Source: Streptococcus mitis
GTDB lineage: Bacteria; Bacillota; Bacilli; Lactobacillales; Streptococcaceae
NCBI RefSeq assembly: GCF_001281025.1
Contig: NZ_CP012646.1
Coordinates: 711,001-775,000 of the forward strand
Reading direction: 5' to 3'
Length of the DNA: 64,000 bases
The position numbers and the translations under genes were made by a program. Below are positions 19,722 to 28,914 of the stretch, piece after piece; position 1 is the stretch's first letter, and each line of letters begins with the position of its first letter. The notes under the pieces were generated by a model that saw only the letters and a list, made by a program, of their open reading frames with translations, was not told the origin of the DNA and did no database searches.

Positions 19722-20609
19722 ATGAAAAAATATATTACTTATGCAGCTTTATTACTTACTTCAGGAGCTTTGTTATCAACTACTTATGTAGTTAATGCAG
19801 AAACTACAACGTCTACCACTAAAGTGACTACATCACAAACAACTTCACAGTATACAAGCGAGAAAGAAGCAATTGATCAACTTGTTAAAGAAGGTAAAAT
19901 TAAGGTTGAAGATGCAGAACAAGTTAAGTTGGTAGGATTTTCTCCTAGAGAATTAACGCAAGTAGAAGGCGATCAAGAAAAAATAGCATTTAATCAAAAT
20001 AGAGATGATAAAGGAACCTGGATGATAACAGATGGTCGCTGGTGGTTCAAATATACTTCAGGTGGGTATGCTAAACATTGGGAATTCTTAGATAAGAAAT
20101 GGTATTATTTTGATGATCAAGGTTGGATGAAATCAAATGAGTGGATTAACCCAGATGGTAATTGGTACTATCTTTCAAATGACGGTTCCATGCTAACTGA
20201 TTATAATAGAGTTAATGGGAAACCTTATTTCTTCAGATCTAACGGTGTTTGCGTAGAAAATAAAGGTCAGGCAATTGCTGAGTATGCAGAGACATTTGTA
20301 GATAAAATCCCATATGTTGGGGGTTGGGCAGACTTGAATAAGGGTGTAGATTGCTCAGGATTTACACATGCCATATATAAAAACTTTGACATTTACTTAG
20401 GAACTGATACTAGATCTCAATTTAAGCAAGGAATTGATGTAACTGGTAATGAAAAACCTGGAGATTTAATTTTCTTTAATAATCTTGAACATGTGGGAAT
20501 TAATATTGGCGGTAACCAAGTGGTTCACGCAAATTATGTAAGAAAATTTGTAAACATAACTAACAATGAATACATTGGATCTATTGACGGAGCTAGACGA
20601 GTTTGGTAA
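19722..20609 (+). CDS. Choline-binding NlpC/P60-family peptidoglycan hydrolase
   Basis: A predicted secreted cell-wall hydrolase. The 295-residue protein has a signal peptide to about residue 26 (VVNA-ET), a Thr/Ser-rich stretch (about 27-45), a short helical region (about 46-88) and about four choline-binding-type repeats (about 98-175) with WWFKYTSGGYA, KWYYFDDQGWM, NWYYLSNDGSM and PYFFRSNGV. The C-terminal NlpC/P60 domain (about 178-295) has the triad pattern Cys211 in GVDCSGF, His257 in LEHVGI and His269 in VVHAN. Family members cleave stem-peptide bonds or cross-links. I do not recall this gene in reference pneumococci, which have different cbp genes at this place. Substrate and biological role are unknown. 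Confidence 0.8.
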   Translation: MKKYITYAALLLTSGALLSTTYVVNAETTTSTTKVTTSQTTSQYTSEKEAIDQLVKEGKIKVEDAEQVKLVGFSPRELTQVEGDQEKIAFNQNRDDKGTWMITDGRWWFKYTSGGYAKHWEFLDKKWYYFDDQGWMKSNEWINPDGNWYYLSNDGSMLTDYNRVNGKPYFFRSNGVCVENKGQAIAEYAETFVDKIPYVGGWADLNKGVDCSGFTHAIYKNFDIYLGTDTRSQFKQGIDVTGNEKPGDLIFFNNLEHVGINIGGNQVVHANYVRKFVNITNNEYIGSIDGARRVW

Positions 20610-20661
20610 CAATAAAATTTAAATGTCATAAATAATTTGTTACTAATTGGAGGAAACGGCT

Positions 20662-21852
20662 ATGAAAAAATCTAAACTACTTACACTTGGTTTGCTTGCA
20701 GGTGCTGGCCTACTTTTATCTATCAACCAAGCACAGGCTGCAGATACATGGGTAAAAAATGGTTCTGACTGGAATCTTTCTCAAGATGGCAGTCTAGCTA
20801 AAAACAAATGGGTGCAAAATGCTGGCTCTTGGTACCACTTTGACGGTTCTGGTAAAATGCAGACAGGCTGGTACAAGGAAGGCAATACATGGTATTCGCT
20901 CGCAGACAGTGGGGCTATGCGTACTGGCTGGTACAAGGAAGGCAATACATGGTACTCACTCGCAAATAGTGGGGCTATGCGTACTGGTTGGTACAAAGAA
21001 GGGTCTACTTGGTACTACCTCAAAGGCAGTGGCGCTATGGCAACAGGATGGGCAACTGCAAATGGTCAATGGTCTTACTTTGAAAAATCAGGTGCTATGG
21101 TAGCAGATAGAGCTGTTCCAGCAAGCGATGGGGAAAGTTATGTCATTGGTAAGGATGGTTATATGTTAACCAAACTCCCTAGTCAGGTTGAACAAGATCC
21201 TTTTGATGATACAGTTATTACAGATATCGTTACTTTGTCTGATGGCTATGACTATCACCTTGTTCATAAGAAAGATGGAGTTGTTATCGAAAAGAATGCC
21301 TGGTATATCAAACCTATTGATGAACGTTTTTCTTATCAAAAGATTGGCGATATAAAACGAAATACTTTAGATGCAATTACTGATAATAAAAAACCAGGGG
21401 AAGAAATTGATCCTAAAGCTGTCATAAAGAATTTCCAAAACTTACCAAATAAGTATTACTTTGGAGCAGATGGACGTAAGGTTGCGAATCTACCAGAATT
21501 CACTACTCACTTCCCTATTCAAAAAGTTGGGTCTGAACTTTATCTTAAAAACTCAAGTCCAGTTATTAGTCTAGATTCATCTGGATTGACAATTAATGAC
21601 AATAAACTTTATCTAAGAGGTGCCAATGATGATAATGGTAAACTTGTAACTGGATATTTTACAATGTTTATGGACGGATTATTATCTAAAGATCACCATA
21701 TTTTGGGCTATGCAGATGAATCTGGTGAAATCGTGAAGATGAAAGTTTTGCCTAATGATTTCCGTGATTATATTGAAAAAGGAATTTCCGGTTTTTATGG
21801 AGAAACTGTTAGATATGACAGTTCAACAGGAAATGTTTCTGTTGTGAAATAA
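20662..21852 (+). CDS. Choline-binding protein with uncharacterised C-terminal domain, paralogue 1
   Basis: A secreted protein of 396 residues; ATG 20662 follows GGAGG, and an in-frame TTG at 20647 overlaps that site. The signal peptide ends about residue 26 (AQA-AD). Residues 27-150 are choline-binding repeats, including three near-identical 20-residue units GWYKEG(N/S)TWY.L..SGAM.T. Residues about 165-396 form a domain I do not recognise, with charged, Tyr-rich segments such as DPKAVIKNFQNLPNKYYFGADGRKV and GYFTMFMDG. Repeats placed before the C-terminal domain recall LytB and LytC, but no glycosidase or protease motif is visible. The next gene is a paralogue over the full length. Confidence 0.82.
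   Translation: MKKSKLLTLGLLAGAGLLLSINQAQAADTWVKNGSDWNLSQDGSLAKNKWVQNAGSWYHFDGSGKMQTGWYKEGNTWYSLADSGAMRTGWYKEGNTWYSLANSGAMRTGWYKEGSTWYYLKGSGAMATGWATANGQWSYFEKSGAMVADRAVPASDGESYVIGKDGYMLTKLPSQVEQDPFDDTVITDIVTLSDGYDYHLVHKKDGVVIEKNAWYIKPIDERFSYQKIGDIKRNTLDAITDNKKPGEEIDPKAVIKNFQNLPNKYYFGADGRKVANLPEFTTHFPIQKVGSELYLKNSSPVISLDSSGLTINDNKLYLRGANDDNGKLVTGYFTMFMDGLLSKDHHILGYADESGEIVKMKVLPNDFRDYIEKGISGFYGETVRYDSSTGNVSVVK
20866..21045 (+). repeat. Tandem 60-bp repeats in choline-binding paralogue 1 (3 units)
   Basis: Three direct units of exactly 60 bases (from 20866, 20926 and 20986), each encoding one 20-residue choline-binding motif. The first two units are nearly identical in DNA, so they can expand or contract by slippage or recombination. 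Confidence 0.85.
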
Positions 21853-21941
21853 ACTATCTGACATAGTAAAAAGAAAAAAGCGAACAGTTTTGTTTACTAG
21901 GAAGTCATGTTCATTTCACTATAGAACAGGAGGAAATAACT

Positions 21942-23186
21942 ATGAAAAAATCTAAACTATTCACTCTTGGTTTGCTTATAGGTGCTGGTCTGCTTTTATC
22001 TATCAACCAAGCACAGGCTGCAGATACTTGGGTTAAAAATGGTGCTGACTGGAATCTTTCTCAAGATGGCAGTCTCGCTAAAAACAAATGGGTACAAAAT
22101 GCTGGCTCATGGTATCATTTTGACAGCACTGGTAAAATGCAGACAGGCTGGCTCAAAGAAGGCAATACTTGGTATTCACTAGCAGATAGTGGTGCTATGC
22201 GCACAGGCTGGTACAAGGAAGGCAATACCTGGTACTCACTCGCAAATAGTGGTGCCATGCGCACTGGCTGGTATAAGGAAGGTAACACCTGGTACTCATT
22301 AGCTAATAGTGGCGCTATGCGTACTGGCTGGTACAAAGAAGGCAACACATGGTACTATCTTCATTTTAGTGGTTCTATGATGACAGGTTGGGAGTGCATA
22401 AATGGTGATTGGTATTATTTTGAACAATCAGGTGCAATGGCCTCTGATAGAGTTGTAAATTCTAGTGATGGAACAGGCTATATTCTCAGCAAGGATGGAC
22501 ATATGTTCACTTTACAAGATAGCCCTTATAAACATGATGATATTGTTCGTTTAGGCGATGGATATGAATATCTGATTAAAGCAAAATATGATGGGAATAA
22601 ATTTACTGATGTTATAGTGGCTAAAAACACTTGGTATGTCAAACCTGAGTTCAAGAAGTTTTCCGACAAATATGGGGATCATGTTGCAAATATAACCTTA
22701 GCTTTAGTGGATAATAAAGAAAAAGGACAAGAAATTGATCCTAAAGCTGTTATTCGTAATTTCCAAAATCTGCCAGGTCGATATTACTTTGGAGCAGATG
22801 GTCGTAGAGTATTACCACTTCCAGAGATGACAACTAGATCAGAAATCAAAAAAGTTGGCAATGATCTTTATCTAGAAGACCCAGGTGTACGACTTAGACT
22901 TCCGTCTACTTACTTCACAATCAATAACAATAAACTATACTATTTAGAAAATGAACAAGGTAAGCTTAAAACAGGTTACTTTGTACTGATTGATGATGGA
23001 GCAACCACTACTCACTATCACATTCTAGCCTATGCGGATCAATCCGGTGAGATTCTTAAGATGAAACGCTTGCCATCAGGAGTTAGAGATTATCTTGACA
23101 AAGAAATCGATGGTTTCTATGGTCAAAAAATTAAGATTGAATCTCCACACTCAAACGAATATTACAAAGTGGTTGTGGTTAAATAA
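21942..23186 (+). CDS. Choline-binding protein with uncharacterised C-terminal domain, paralogue 2
   Basis: A 414-residue paralogue of the preceding protein, starting at ATG 21942 behind AGGAGG. The signal peptide and first repeats are almost identical to paralogue 1. It has four rather than three of the 60-base-encoded repeats, and the C-terminal domain (about 185-414) is clearly homologous but diverged. Shared anchors are DPKAVI.NFQNLP..YYFGADGR, GYF.L.DDG, HIL.YAD.SGEI.KMK and a final Gly-Phe-Tyr-Gly motif. This pattern (conserved anchor, diverging effector) suggests functional diversification after tandem duplication. No catalytic motif is recognised. Confidence 0.82.
   Translation: MKKSKLFTLGLLIGAGLLLSINQAQAADTWVKNGADWNLSQDGSLAKNKWVQNAGSWYHFDSTGKMQTGWLKEGNTWYSLADSGAMRTGWYKEGNTWYSLANSGAMRTGWYKEGNTWYSLANSGAMRTGWYKEGNTWYYLHFSGSMMTGWECINGDWYYFEQSGAMASDRVVNSSDGTGYILSKDGHMFTLQDSPYKHDDIVRLGDGYEYLIKAKYDGNKFTDVIVAKNTWYVKPEFKKFSDKYGDHVANITLALVDNKEKGQEIDPKAVIRNFQNLPGRYYFGADGRRVLPLPEMTTRSEIKKVGNDLYLEDPGVRLRLPSTYFTINNNKLYYLENEQGKLKTGYFVLIDDGATTTHYHILAYADQSGEILKMKRLPSGVRDYLDKEIDGFYGQKIKIESPHSNEYYKVVVVK
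22146..22385 (+). repeat. Tandem 60-bp repeats in choline-binding paralogue 2 (4 units)
   Basis: Four direct 60-base units (from 22146, 22206, 22266 and 22326), homologous to those at 20866-21045, with one unit more. The two arrays give extended homology for unequal exchange between the paralogues. Confidence 0.85.
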
Positions 23187-23187
23187 G

Positions 23188-23233
23188 AAAAACGAATCGC
23201 CTAATGAGGGATGTATGGGCGATTCGTTTTTTA
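23188..23233 (+). terminator. Intrinsic terminator after choline-binding paralogue 2
   Basis: AAACGAATCGCC pairs with GGGCGATTCGTTT around a loop of about 14 bases, ending in TTTTTT. Confidence 0.8.
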
Positions 23234-23340
23234 ACTGTAATCAGCCACTACTGAATACCTTTTATAAGATTATATTTGAATTCTAAAGAAAATTAAGAAG
23301 AAACCATACTTCCAGCAGGATTGAAAAGCGCATTCATTAC

Positions 23341-23370
23341 TTGAAAAAAGTCGCCCATTTATGTTATAAT
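23341..23370 (+). promoter_or_regulatory. Promoter of tig
   Basis: TTGAAA (23341-23346), an 18-base spacer ending TGT, and TATAAT (23365-23370), i.e. with extended -10. Confidence 0.7.
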
Positions 23371-23407
23371 AGACTGTATTTAAAAAATTTTAAGGAGAAA
23401 TGACAGA

Positions 23408-24691
23408 ATGTCTGTATCATTTGAAAACAAAGAAACAAACCGTGGTGTCTTGACTTTCACTATCTCTCAAGACCAAATCAAACCAGAATTGGATCGTGTC
23501 TTCAACTCAGTGAAGAAATCTCTTAATGTTCCAGGTTTCCGTAAAGGTCACCTTCCACGTCCTATCTTCGACAAAAAATTTGGTGAAGAGTCACTTTACC
23601 AAGACGTTATGAACGCTCTTTTGCCAAATGCTTATGAAGCAGCTGTAAAAGAAGCTGGTCTTGAAGTGGTTGCTCAACCAAAAATTGACGTAACTTCAAT
23701 GGAAAAAGGTCAAGACTGGGTTATCACTGCTGAAGTCGTTACAAAACCTGAAGTAAAATTGGGTGACTATAAAAACCTTGAAGTATCAGTAGATGTTGAA
23801 AAAGAAGTAACTGACGCTGACGTTGAAGAGCGTATCGAACGCGAACGCAACAACTTGGCTGAATTGGTTATAAAGGAAGCTGCTGCTGAAAACGGCGACA
23901 CTGTTGTCATCGACTTTGTTGGTTCTATCGACGGTGTTGAATTTGACGGTGGAAAAGGTGAAAACTTCTCACTTGGACTTGGTTCAGGTCAATTCATCCC
24001 TGGTTTCGAAGACCAATTGGTAGGTCACTCAGCTGGTGAAACTGTTGATGTTATCGTAACATTCCCAGAAGACTACCAAGCAGAAGACCTTGCAGGTAAA
24101 GAAGCTAAATTCGTGACAACTATCCACGAAGTAAAAGCTAAAGAAGTTCCAGCTCTTGACGATGAGCTTGCAAAAGACATCGATGAAGAAGTTGAAACAC
24201 TTGCTGAATTGAAAGAAAAATACCGCAAAGAATTGTCTGAAGCTAAAGAAGAAGCTTACAAAGATGCAGTTGAAGGTGCAGCAATTGATAAAGCTGTAGA
24301 GAACGCTGAAATCGTAGAACTTCCAGAAGAAATGATCCACGAAGAAGTTCACCGTTCAGTAAATGAATTCCTTGGAAACTTGCAACGTCAAGGTATCAAC
24401 CCTGACATGTACTTCCAAATCACTGGAACTACTCAAGAAGACCTTCACAAACAATACGAGGGAGAAGCTGAGTCACGTACGAAGACTAACCTTGTTATCG
24501 AAGCAGTTGCGAAAGCTGAAGGATTTGACGCTTCAGAAGAAGAAATCCAAAAAGAAATCGAGCAATTGGCGGCAGACTACAACATGGAAGTGGCACAAGT
24601 ACAAAGCTTGCTTTCAGCTGATATGTTGAAACACGACATCACAATCAAAAAAGCTGTTGAATTGATCACAAGCACAGCAACAGTTAAATAA
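23408..24691 (+). CDS. tig: Trigger factor (ribosome-associated chaperone, peptidyl-prolyl isomerase)
   Basis: Trigger factor binds L23 at the ribosome exit tunnel and assists folding of nascent chains. The 427-residue protein has an N-terminal ribosome-binding domain with the signature [19 protein letters not shown] (about 44-62; family GFRKG(K/R).P). The FKBP-type domain (about 150-245) contains [20 protein letters not shown], and the C-terminal arms are helical and acidic. Strong codon bias indicates high expression. It starts at ATG 23408 behind AAGGAG, with its own promoter and terminator. Confidence 0.97.
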   Translation: MSVSFENKETNRGVLTFTISQDQIKPELDRVFNSVKKSLNVPGFRKGHLPRPIFDKKFGEESLYQDVMNALLPNAYEAAVKEAGLEVVAQPKIDVTSMEKGQDWVITAEVVTKPEVKLGDYKNLEVSVDVEKEVTDADVEERIERERNNLAELVIKEAAAENGDTVVIDFVGSIDGVEFDGGKGENFSLGLGSGQFIPGFEDQLVGHSAGETVDVIVTFPEDYQAEDLAGKEAKFVTTIHEVKAKEVPALDDELAKDIDEEVETLAELKEKYRKELSEAKEEAYKDAVEGAAIDKAVENAEIVELPEEMIHEEVHRSVNEFLGNLQRQGINPDMYFQITGTTQEDLHKQYEGEAESRTKTNLVIEAVAKAEGFDASEEEIQKEIEQLAADYNMEVAQVQSLLSADMLKHDITIKKAVELITSTATVK

Positions 24692-24704
24692 TCTTAATAA
24701 GATA

Positions 24705-24730
24705 AAAACCCACCTGATTAGGTGGGTTTT
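24705..24730. terminator. Bidirectional terminator between tig and recD2
   Basis: A perfect 11-bp stem (24705-24715 with 24720-24730), A-rich on the left and T-rich on the right, between convergent genes. It can serve both strands. Confidence 0.85.
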
Positions 24731-24738
24731 CTTGTGCA

Positions 24739-27105
24739 CTATTTTCCAAAAATCTCTTTGAGGTCTGCGTCTGTAATCCCAATCATGGCTGGGATGCTGT
24801 CCCAGTTTTCTTCGGTCAGGATGTAGGATTGTTCAGAGTCACTTGATGTGGCAGTTTCTGAGACAGTTTGTTGCTTTTCTTCAACATTCTCCAATAAATC
24901 ACTGAAGCGTTCAATCAGATAGGTTTTTCGGGCAGTTCCAATGTGTTGGGTAGCATAGTCAAAGGCCTGTAATTCGCCTAGTAAGATAAGCTTGCTTTTG
25001 GCGCGTGTAATGGCCGTATAGATGAGATTGCGCTCCAGCATACGTCTACTAGCACTAGTGATAGGTAGGATGACAACAGGGAACTCACTTCCCTGTGATT
25101 TATGGATGCTCATGGCATAGGCCAGGCGAATCTTGTACCATTCGTTACGTGGGTAAGAGACCTCGTTGCCATCAAAATCAATGACAATCTCGTCTTGTTT
25201 CGACTCGGTGTATTTACCAGGAATCAGGTCTGTGATAGCTCCTAAATCCCCATTAAAGACATTGATTTCAGCATCGTTGACCAGGTGAATGACCTTGTCT
25301 CCCTTACGATAGTGACACTGGGGAGCTTCAAAACTGAGTTGGTCTTTTTGTGGTGGATTGAGCAGGTCTTGCATGAGCTGATTGATAGCATCAATCCCTG
25401 CAGTCCCTCGGTACATGGGAGCTAGAACCTGAATATCACGAGCAGGGATACCACTTCTGAGGGCTGCGCCTAAAATCTTTTCAATGGTAGCAGGAATATG
25501 GCCACTAGCAATTTCAAAGTAGGAACGGTCAGCTTTTTTCTGGGTGAAATCAGCTGGCAAGATGCCCTGTCGAATCTGACTAGCTAGGGTGACGATGGTT
25601 GATTCTTCGCTTTGTCGGTAAATTTTTTCCAAGCGAGTCTGAGGAATCAAGGGAATATGAAGCAGATCCGCTAGAACCTGTCCAGGGCTGACAGACGGTA
25701 GCTGGTCACTGTCTCCCACGATAAGTATTTTACTGTTAGAAGAGATATTGGAGAAGAGTTGATTGGCCAGCCAAGTATCCACCATAGAAAATTCATCCAC
25801 AATGATAAAGTCGGCATCCAGATAATCTTCCAGATGACTGGTATCATCGTCACCTGTCATTCCTAAATGTCGGTGTATGGTCGCGCTAGGCAAGCCTGTC
25901 AATTCATTCATGCGACGAGCAGCTCGACCGGTTGGAGCGGCAAGAAGAATCGGCAAGTTGCTTTTTTTCCTGAGGTCAAGTCCTTCTAAAAGAGCATAAA
26001 CAGCGATGATCCCATTGATAACAGTTGTCTTACCAGTACCAGGTCCACCTGTTAGGATAAAGATCTTGTTCTGGATAGCGTCACAGATAGCTTGTTTTTG
26101 AATGCTATCATAGTGGATTCCCAGTTCTTCCTCAACAGTAGCGATATGTTTTTGAATGGTTTCCAAATCCTGGCTCTTCTGTTTTCCTTTTTCAAGTATA
26201 CGAACCAAGTGACTGCGGATGCCTTCCTCGGCGAAAAAGAGGCTGTTGTCAAAAATCTTGGTATCAATCTGCTGAACCTTGTCTTCTTCAATCAGGTAGG
26301 AGAGTTCTTGGGCAACTTGGCTGGGATCTAGTTCTACGGGACGGGAAGACTCAAGGAGAGTAAGGGTTTGTTCTAGCAAATCCCGTGCTTCAACATAGGT
26401 GTCCCCTGTTTCCATACAGGCCTGAAAAAGACTATGTACTAGACCGGCGCGGAAGCGTTCAGGAGCCTGACTTTCGATACCTAGTTCTTCCGCTAATTGG
26501 TCAGCAATAGTAAAGCCCAAACCCTTGATATCCTCGACCAGCTGGTAAGGATAATTTTCAACCACATCAAGGGTTTCTTCCTTGTAAAAATCTTGAATCT
26601 GAAAGGCTAATTTATTGGGAATGCCGTAGTTGGCCAGTTTGGCTAAAACCATCTCCGTTCCGTAGTTGAGACGGAGAGTGGAGACGAAAGCCTCACGATT
26701 TTTGGCAGATAGTCCTGCGATACCTTCTAGCTTTTCTGGGTGTTGCAAAATTTCGTCAATAGTATTTTCGCCATAGGTATCCACAATTTTCTGAGCTGTC
26801 TTGAGACCAATTCCCTTGAAATGGCTACTGGAAAAGTACTTAACCAATCCCTTGCTAGTTGGTTTTGCACGTTCATAACGACTGATTTGCAGTTGTTCTC
26901 CATACTTGGAGTGCTGGACAATTTGCCCCCAAAAAGTATAGTCTTCGCCCTCAATCACGTCAGACATGGTACCGGTGACAATGATTTCAAAATCGTCAAA
27001 ATCCTCTGCGTCTGTATCTTCGATTTCTAGGAGGAGGATGCGATAAAAATTGCTGGGATTTTCAAAAATAATCCGTTCAATGGTTCCTGAAAAATAAACT
27101 TCCAT
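24739..27105 (-). CDS. recD2: RecD2-type helicase
   Basis: A superfamily 1B 5'-3' DNA helicase that works without RecBC, implicated in repair and replication-fork handling in Firmicutes. The 788-residue protein has an N-terminal OB-like and helix-hairpin-helix region (about 1-200). The helicase core carries Walker A GGPGTGKTT (Lys359), Walker B DEFSMVD, motif III VGDSDQLPSV and the C-terminal AYAMSIHKSQGSEFP and YTAITRAK motifs. The start is ATG 27105, because the in-frame ATG 15 bases earlier lies in the AAAGGA ribosome binding site. The promoter region abuts a RUP element. Confidence 0.92.
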   Translation of the reverse strand: MEVYFSGTIERIIFENPSNFYRILLLEIEDTDAEDFDDFEIIVTGTMSDVIEGEDYTFWGQIVQHSKYGEQLQISRYERAKPTSKGLVKYFSSSHFKGIGLKTAQKIVDTYGENTIDEILQHPEKLEGIAGLSAKNREAFVSTLRLNYGTEMVLAKLANYGIPNKLAFQIQDFYKEETLDVVENYPYQLVEDIKGLGFTIADQLAEELGIESQAPERFRAGLVHSLFQACMETGDTYVEARDLLEQTLTLLESSRPVELDPSQVAQELSYLIEEDKVQQIDTKIFDNSLFFAEEGIRSHLVRILEKGKQKSQDLETIQKHIATVEEELGIHYDSIQKQAICDAIQNKIFILTGGPGTGKTTVINGIIAVYALLEGLDLRKKSNLPILLAAPTGRAARRMNELTGLPSATIHRHLGMTGDDDTSHLEDYLDADFIIVDEFSMVDTWLANQLFSNISSNSKILIVGDSDQLPSVSPGQVLADLLHIPLIPQTRLEKIYRQSEESTIVTLASQIRQGILPADFTQKKADRSYFEIASGHIPATIEKILGAALRSGIPARDIQVLAPMYRGTAGIDAINQLMQDLLNPPQKDQLSFEAPQCHYRKGDKVIHLVNDAEINVFNGDLGAITDLIPGKYTESKQDEIVIDFDGNEVSYPRNEWYKIRLAYAMSIHKSQGSEFPVVILPITSASRRMLERNLIYTAITRAKSKLILLGELQAFDYATQHIGTARKTYLIERFSDLLENVEEKQQTVSETATSSDSEQSYILTEENWDSIPAMIGITDADLKEIFGK

Positions 27106-27152
27106 AAAATTCCTTTGCATGAATAGGTGAGAGTTGGGGTTGTTTTTATTTT

Positions 27153-27256
27153 ATACTCAATGAAAATCAAAGAGCAAACTAGGAAGCTAGCCGCAGGCTG
27201 TACTTGAGTACAGTAAGGCGAAGCTGACGTGGTTTGAAGAGATTTTCGAAGAGTAT
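27153..27256 (-). repeat. RUP element, copy 2 (inverted)
   Basis: A 104-base RUP in the reverse orientation to copies 1 and 3, with ATACTC/GAGTAT ends. It lies between recD2 and lepB, its 3' end pointing toward recD2, whose start is 48 bases away. On the minus strand the RUP edge reads GAGTATAAAAT and could contribute a -10 sequence for recD2. Confidence 0.9.
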
Positions 27257-27287
27257 TAGTCAATAAACAATCACTTCTCATGATAGA

Positions 27288-27322
27288 AGAAGAGGCTGAG
27301 ATTCTTGATTCTCGGCCTCTTC
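27288..27322 (-). terminator. Probable terminator after lepB
   Basis: An inverted repeat (GAAGAGGCTGAGA with TCTCGGCCTCTTC, one G-T pair) lies just past the lepB stop on the minus strand, followed there by a pyrimidine-rich TTCTTCT. Confidence 0.6.
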
Positions 27323-27328
27323 GATTTC

Positions 27329-27943
27329 TTAAAATGTTCCGATACGGGTGATTGGCCAGAAGCGGAATTTAGCTTCCCCTGTGATATCTTTTGCTTTAAA
27401 AGTACCTACGTGGCGGCTGTCGCTCGAAACCAAGCGGTCATCTCCGAGGAGAAGGTATTCTCCTTCTGGAACAGTAAAGCTGAAGTTGGTATTGTAGTTG
27501 ACATCAACTGTGAAGGCTTGAGCTTTTTGAGCGATACTTCTAAAGAAAGTTCCTTTATTTCCTTCAAATCCCTTGCCTGAGTAGGTGCTTTGGAGTTTAT
27601 CATCCTTGAAACGTTTGATATAGTCAGCTAGGTAAGGTTCGTCCGTCTCTTTGTCATTGATGTAAAGTTTATCGTTTTCGTAACGGATGGTGTCGCCAGG
27701 CATTCCAATCACGCGCTTAACGATATCCTTATTGCCATCTTCCTCATGAGCCACCACGATATCAAAACGGTCAATAGGGAGGTGTTTGACAACAAAGAGG
27801 ATTTCGCCATCCGCTAGGGTAGGATCCATGGAATGTCCTTCTACGCGGACATTACTCCAAAAAAAGATACGGCTTAAAGCTAATAATGACAGAATCAGGA
27901 GGAACAATCCCCACTCTTTTAGGAAATTTTTAAATGAATTCAT
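27329..27943 (-). CDS. lepB: Signal peptidase I
   Basis: A membrane-bound Ser/Lys protease that removes signal peptides from exported proteins. The 204-residue protein has one N-terminal membrane helix (about 8-28), catalytic Ser38 in VEGHSMDPTL and the Lys-containing box VKRVIGMPGDTI. The C-terminal GDDRLVSSDSRHVG box (family GDNR..S.DSR) is also present. Length and single membrane span are typical of streptococcal LepB. It follows rnhC with a 3-base gap on the same strand, so the two form an operon. Confidence 0.94.
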   Translation of the reverse strand: MNSFKNFLKEWGLFLLILSLLALSRIFFWSNVRVEGHSMDPTLADGEILFVVKHLPIDRFDIVVAHEEDGNKDIVKRVIGMPGDTIRYENDKLYINDKETDEPYLADYIKRFKDDKLQSTYSGKGFEGNKGTFFRSIAQKAQAFTVDVNYNTNFSFTVPEGEYLLLGDDRLVSSDSRHVGTFKAKDITGEAKFRFWPITRIGTF

Positions 27944-27946
27944 AAT

Positions 27947-28828
27947 TTACCTTTCTAAGCGTTTTTTCGCTTTTTCAGTATTTTTAAAGTGCAGTTTGGC
28001 ACAGAAGTTGAGTCCCTGCATACCATAGGCTTGCAAAATCTGGCTAGCCACCTTATCAGAAGCCGTTCCAGCTCCACTTGGAAGTTGATAGCCCAGTTCT
28101 CGTCCCAGATTTTCAAGATTTTCCAGAAAGAGATCACGCGCAATGACAGAAGAAACTGCGATAGCCAAGTATTTGCCCTCGGCCTTTTCTTCTAGGCTAA
28201 TAGGATTGCTGAAACGATTGGCCTCTTGTGTCAAGTACTTGTCATAATTTTTAGCACTGGTAAAGGCATCAATCACAATTTTCTCAGGCTGAACACCTTT
28301 TTGAAGGAGGAGATAGATAGCCTGATTATGGAGGGCAACCTTAACCGAAACCGCATTGTAGCGATCTCCGATGACCTCGTTGTACTTGCTTGGTGAGAGA
28401 AGGAGTGCCTGGTGCTGGATTTTTTCCTTGAGAATAGGAGCAATCTGACGGATCTTTTGGTCGGTCAGAGTCTTGGAATCCCCCACACCGAGTTTTCGTA
28501 AGAAGTCGTGCTGGTCAGGTGTGACAAAGGAAGCCACAACTGCAAGTCCACCAAAGTAGGAACCATTTCCCACCTCATCTGTCCCAATCAAAGGAAGATT
28601 TTGTCCGCTGATTTCCTCTGCAAGCTGATAGCCAAAGAAACTGGCGTATTTCTCAGCCCCTTCACCCTGAAGCAAGATCTTTCCAGAAGTATAGATAGAA
28701 GCCGTTGCCTGAGGTAGTTTCAAAAAGTAGCGGATATAGGGATTCTTACTAGGAGTCAGACTGCTTTGATAGTGTTCAAGAAAAGCCTGAATCTCCTTTT
28801 CGCTTGGTGTGAGTGTTATACTTGCCAT
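27947..28828 (-). CDS. rnhC: Ribonuclease HIII
   Basis: This enzyme degrades the RNA strand of RNA-DNA hybrids. The 293-residue protein has the N-terminal TBP-like substrate-binding extension (about 1-80) that distinguishes HIII from HII, then the type 2 RNase H domain with [18 protein letters not shown] (Asp-Glu of the DEG/DEDE motif) and [10 protein letters not shown]. An N-terminus beginning [10 protein letters not shown] follows a promoter TGG-TACAAT near 28842 on the minus strand. It is divergent from zapA, as is conserved among Firmicutes. Confidence 0.94.
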   Translation of the reverse strand: MASITLTPSEKEIQAFLEHYQSSLTPSKNPYIRYFLKLPQATASIYTSGKILLQGEGAEKYASFFGYQLAEEISGQNLPLIGTDEVGNGSYFGGLAVVASFVTPDQHDFLRKLGVGDSKTLTDQKIRQIAPILKEKIQHQALLLSPSKYNEVIGDRYNAVSVKVALHNQAIYLLLQKGVQPEKIVIDAFTSAKNYDKYLTQEANRFSNPISLEEKAEGKYLAIAVSSVIARDLFLENLENLGRELGYQLPSGAGTASDKVASQILQAYGMQGLNFCAKLHFKNTEKAKKRLER

Positions 28829-28868
28829 AGTTTCTATTGTACCACAAAAGCAGGCAAATTTGTAAAAA

Positions 28869-28897
28869 CTGACAAAGTTAGCGAATTTTGGTATAAT
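28869..28897 (+). promoter_or_regulatory. Promoter of zapA-cvpA
   Basis: CTGACA (28869-28874), a 17-base spacer ending TGG, and TATAAT (28892-28897). Confidence 0.7.
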
Positions 28898-28914
28898 ATC
28901 GTGAGGTGAATTTT

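Noticed and set aside
20866..22385. Regular short repeats suggestive of a CRISPR-like array
   Set aside because: The 60-base units are in-frame codons for choline-binding motifs, with no unique spacers and no cas genes.
24029..24352. 107-codon Phe-rich frame antisense to tig
   Set aside because: It is an antisense shadow of GAA/AAA-rich coding sequence, with no ribosome site or plausible protein composition.
27027..27281. 84-codon minus-strand frame across RUP copy 2
   Set aside because: It is made of the RUP and the 5' end of recD2 in another frame, and RUP is non-coding.
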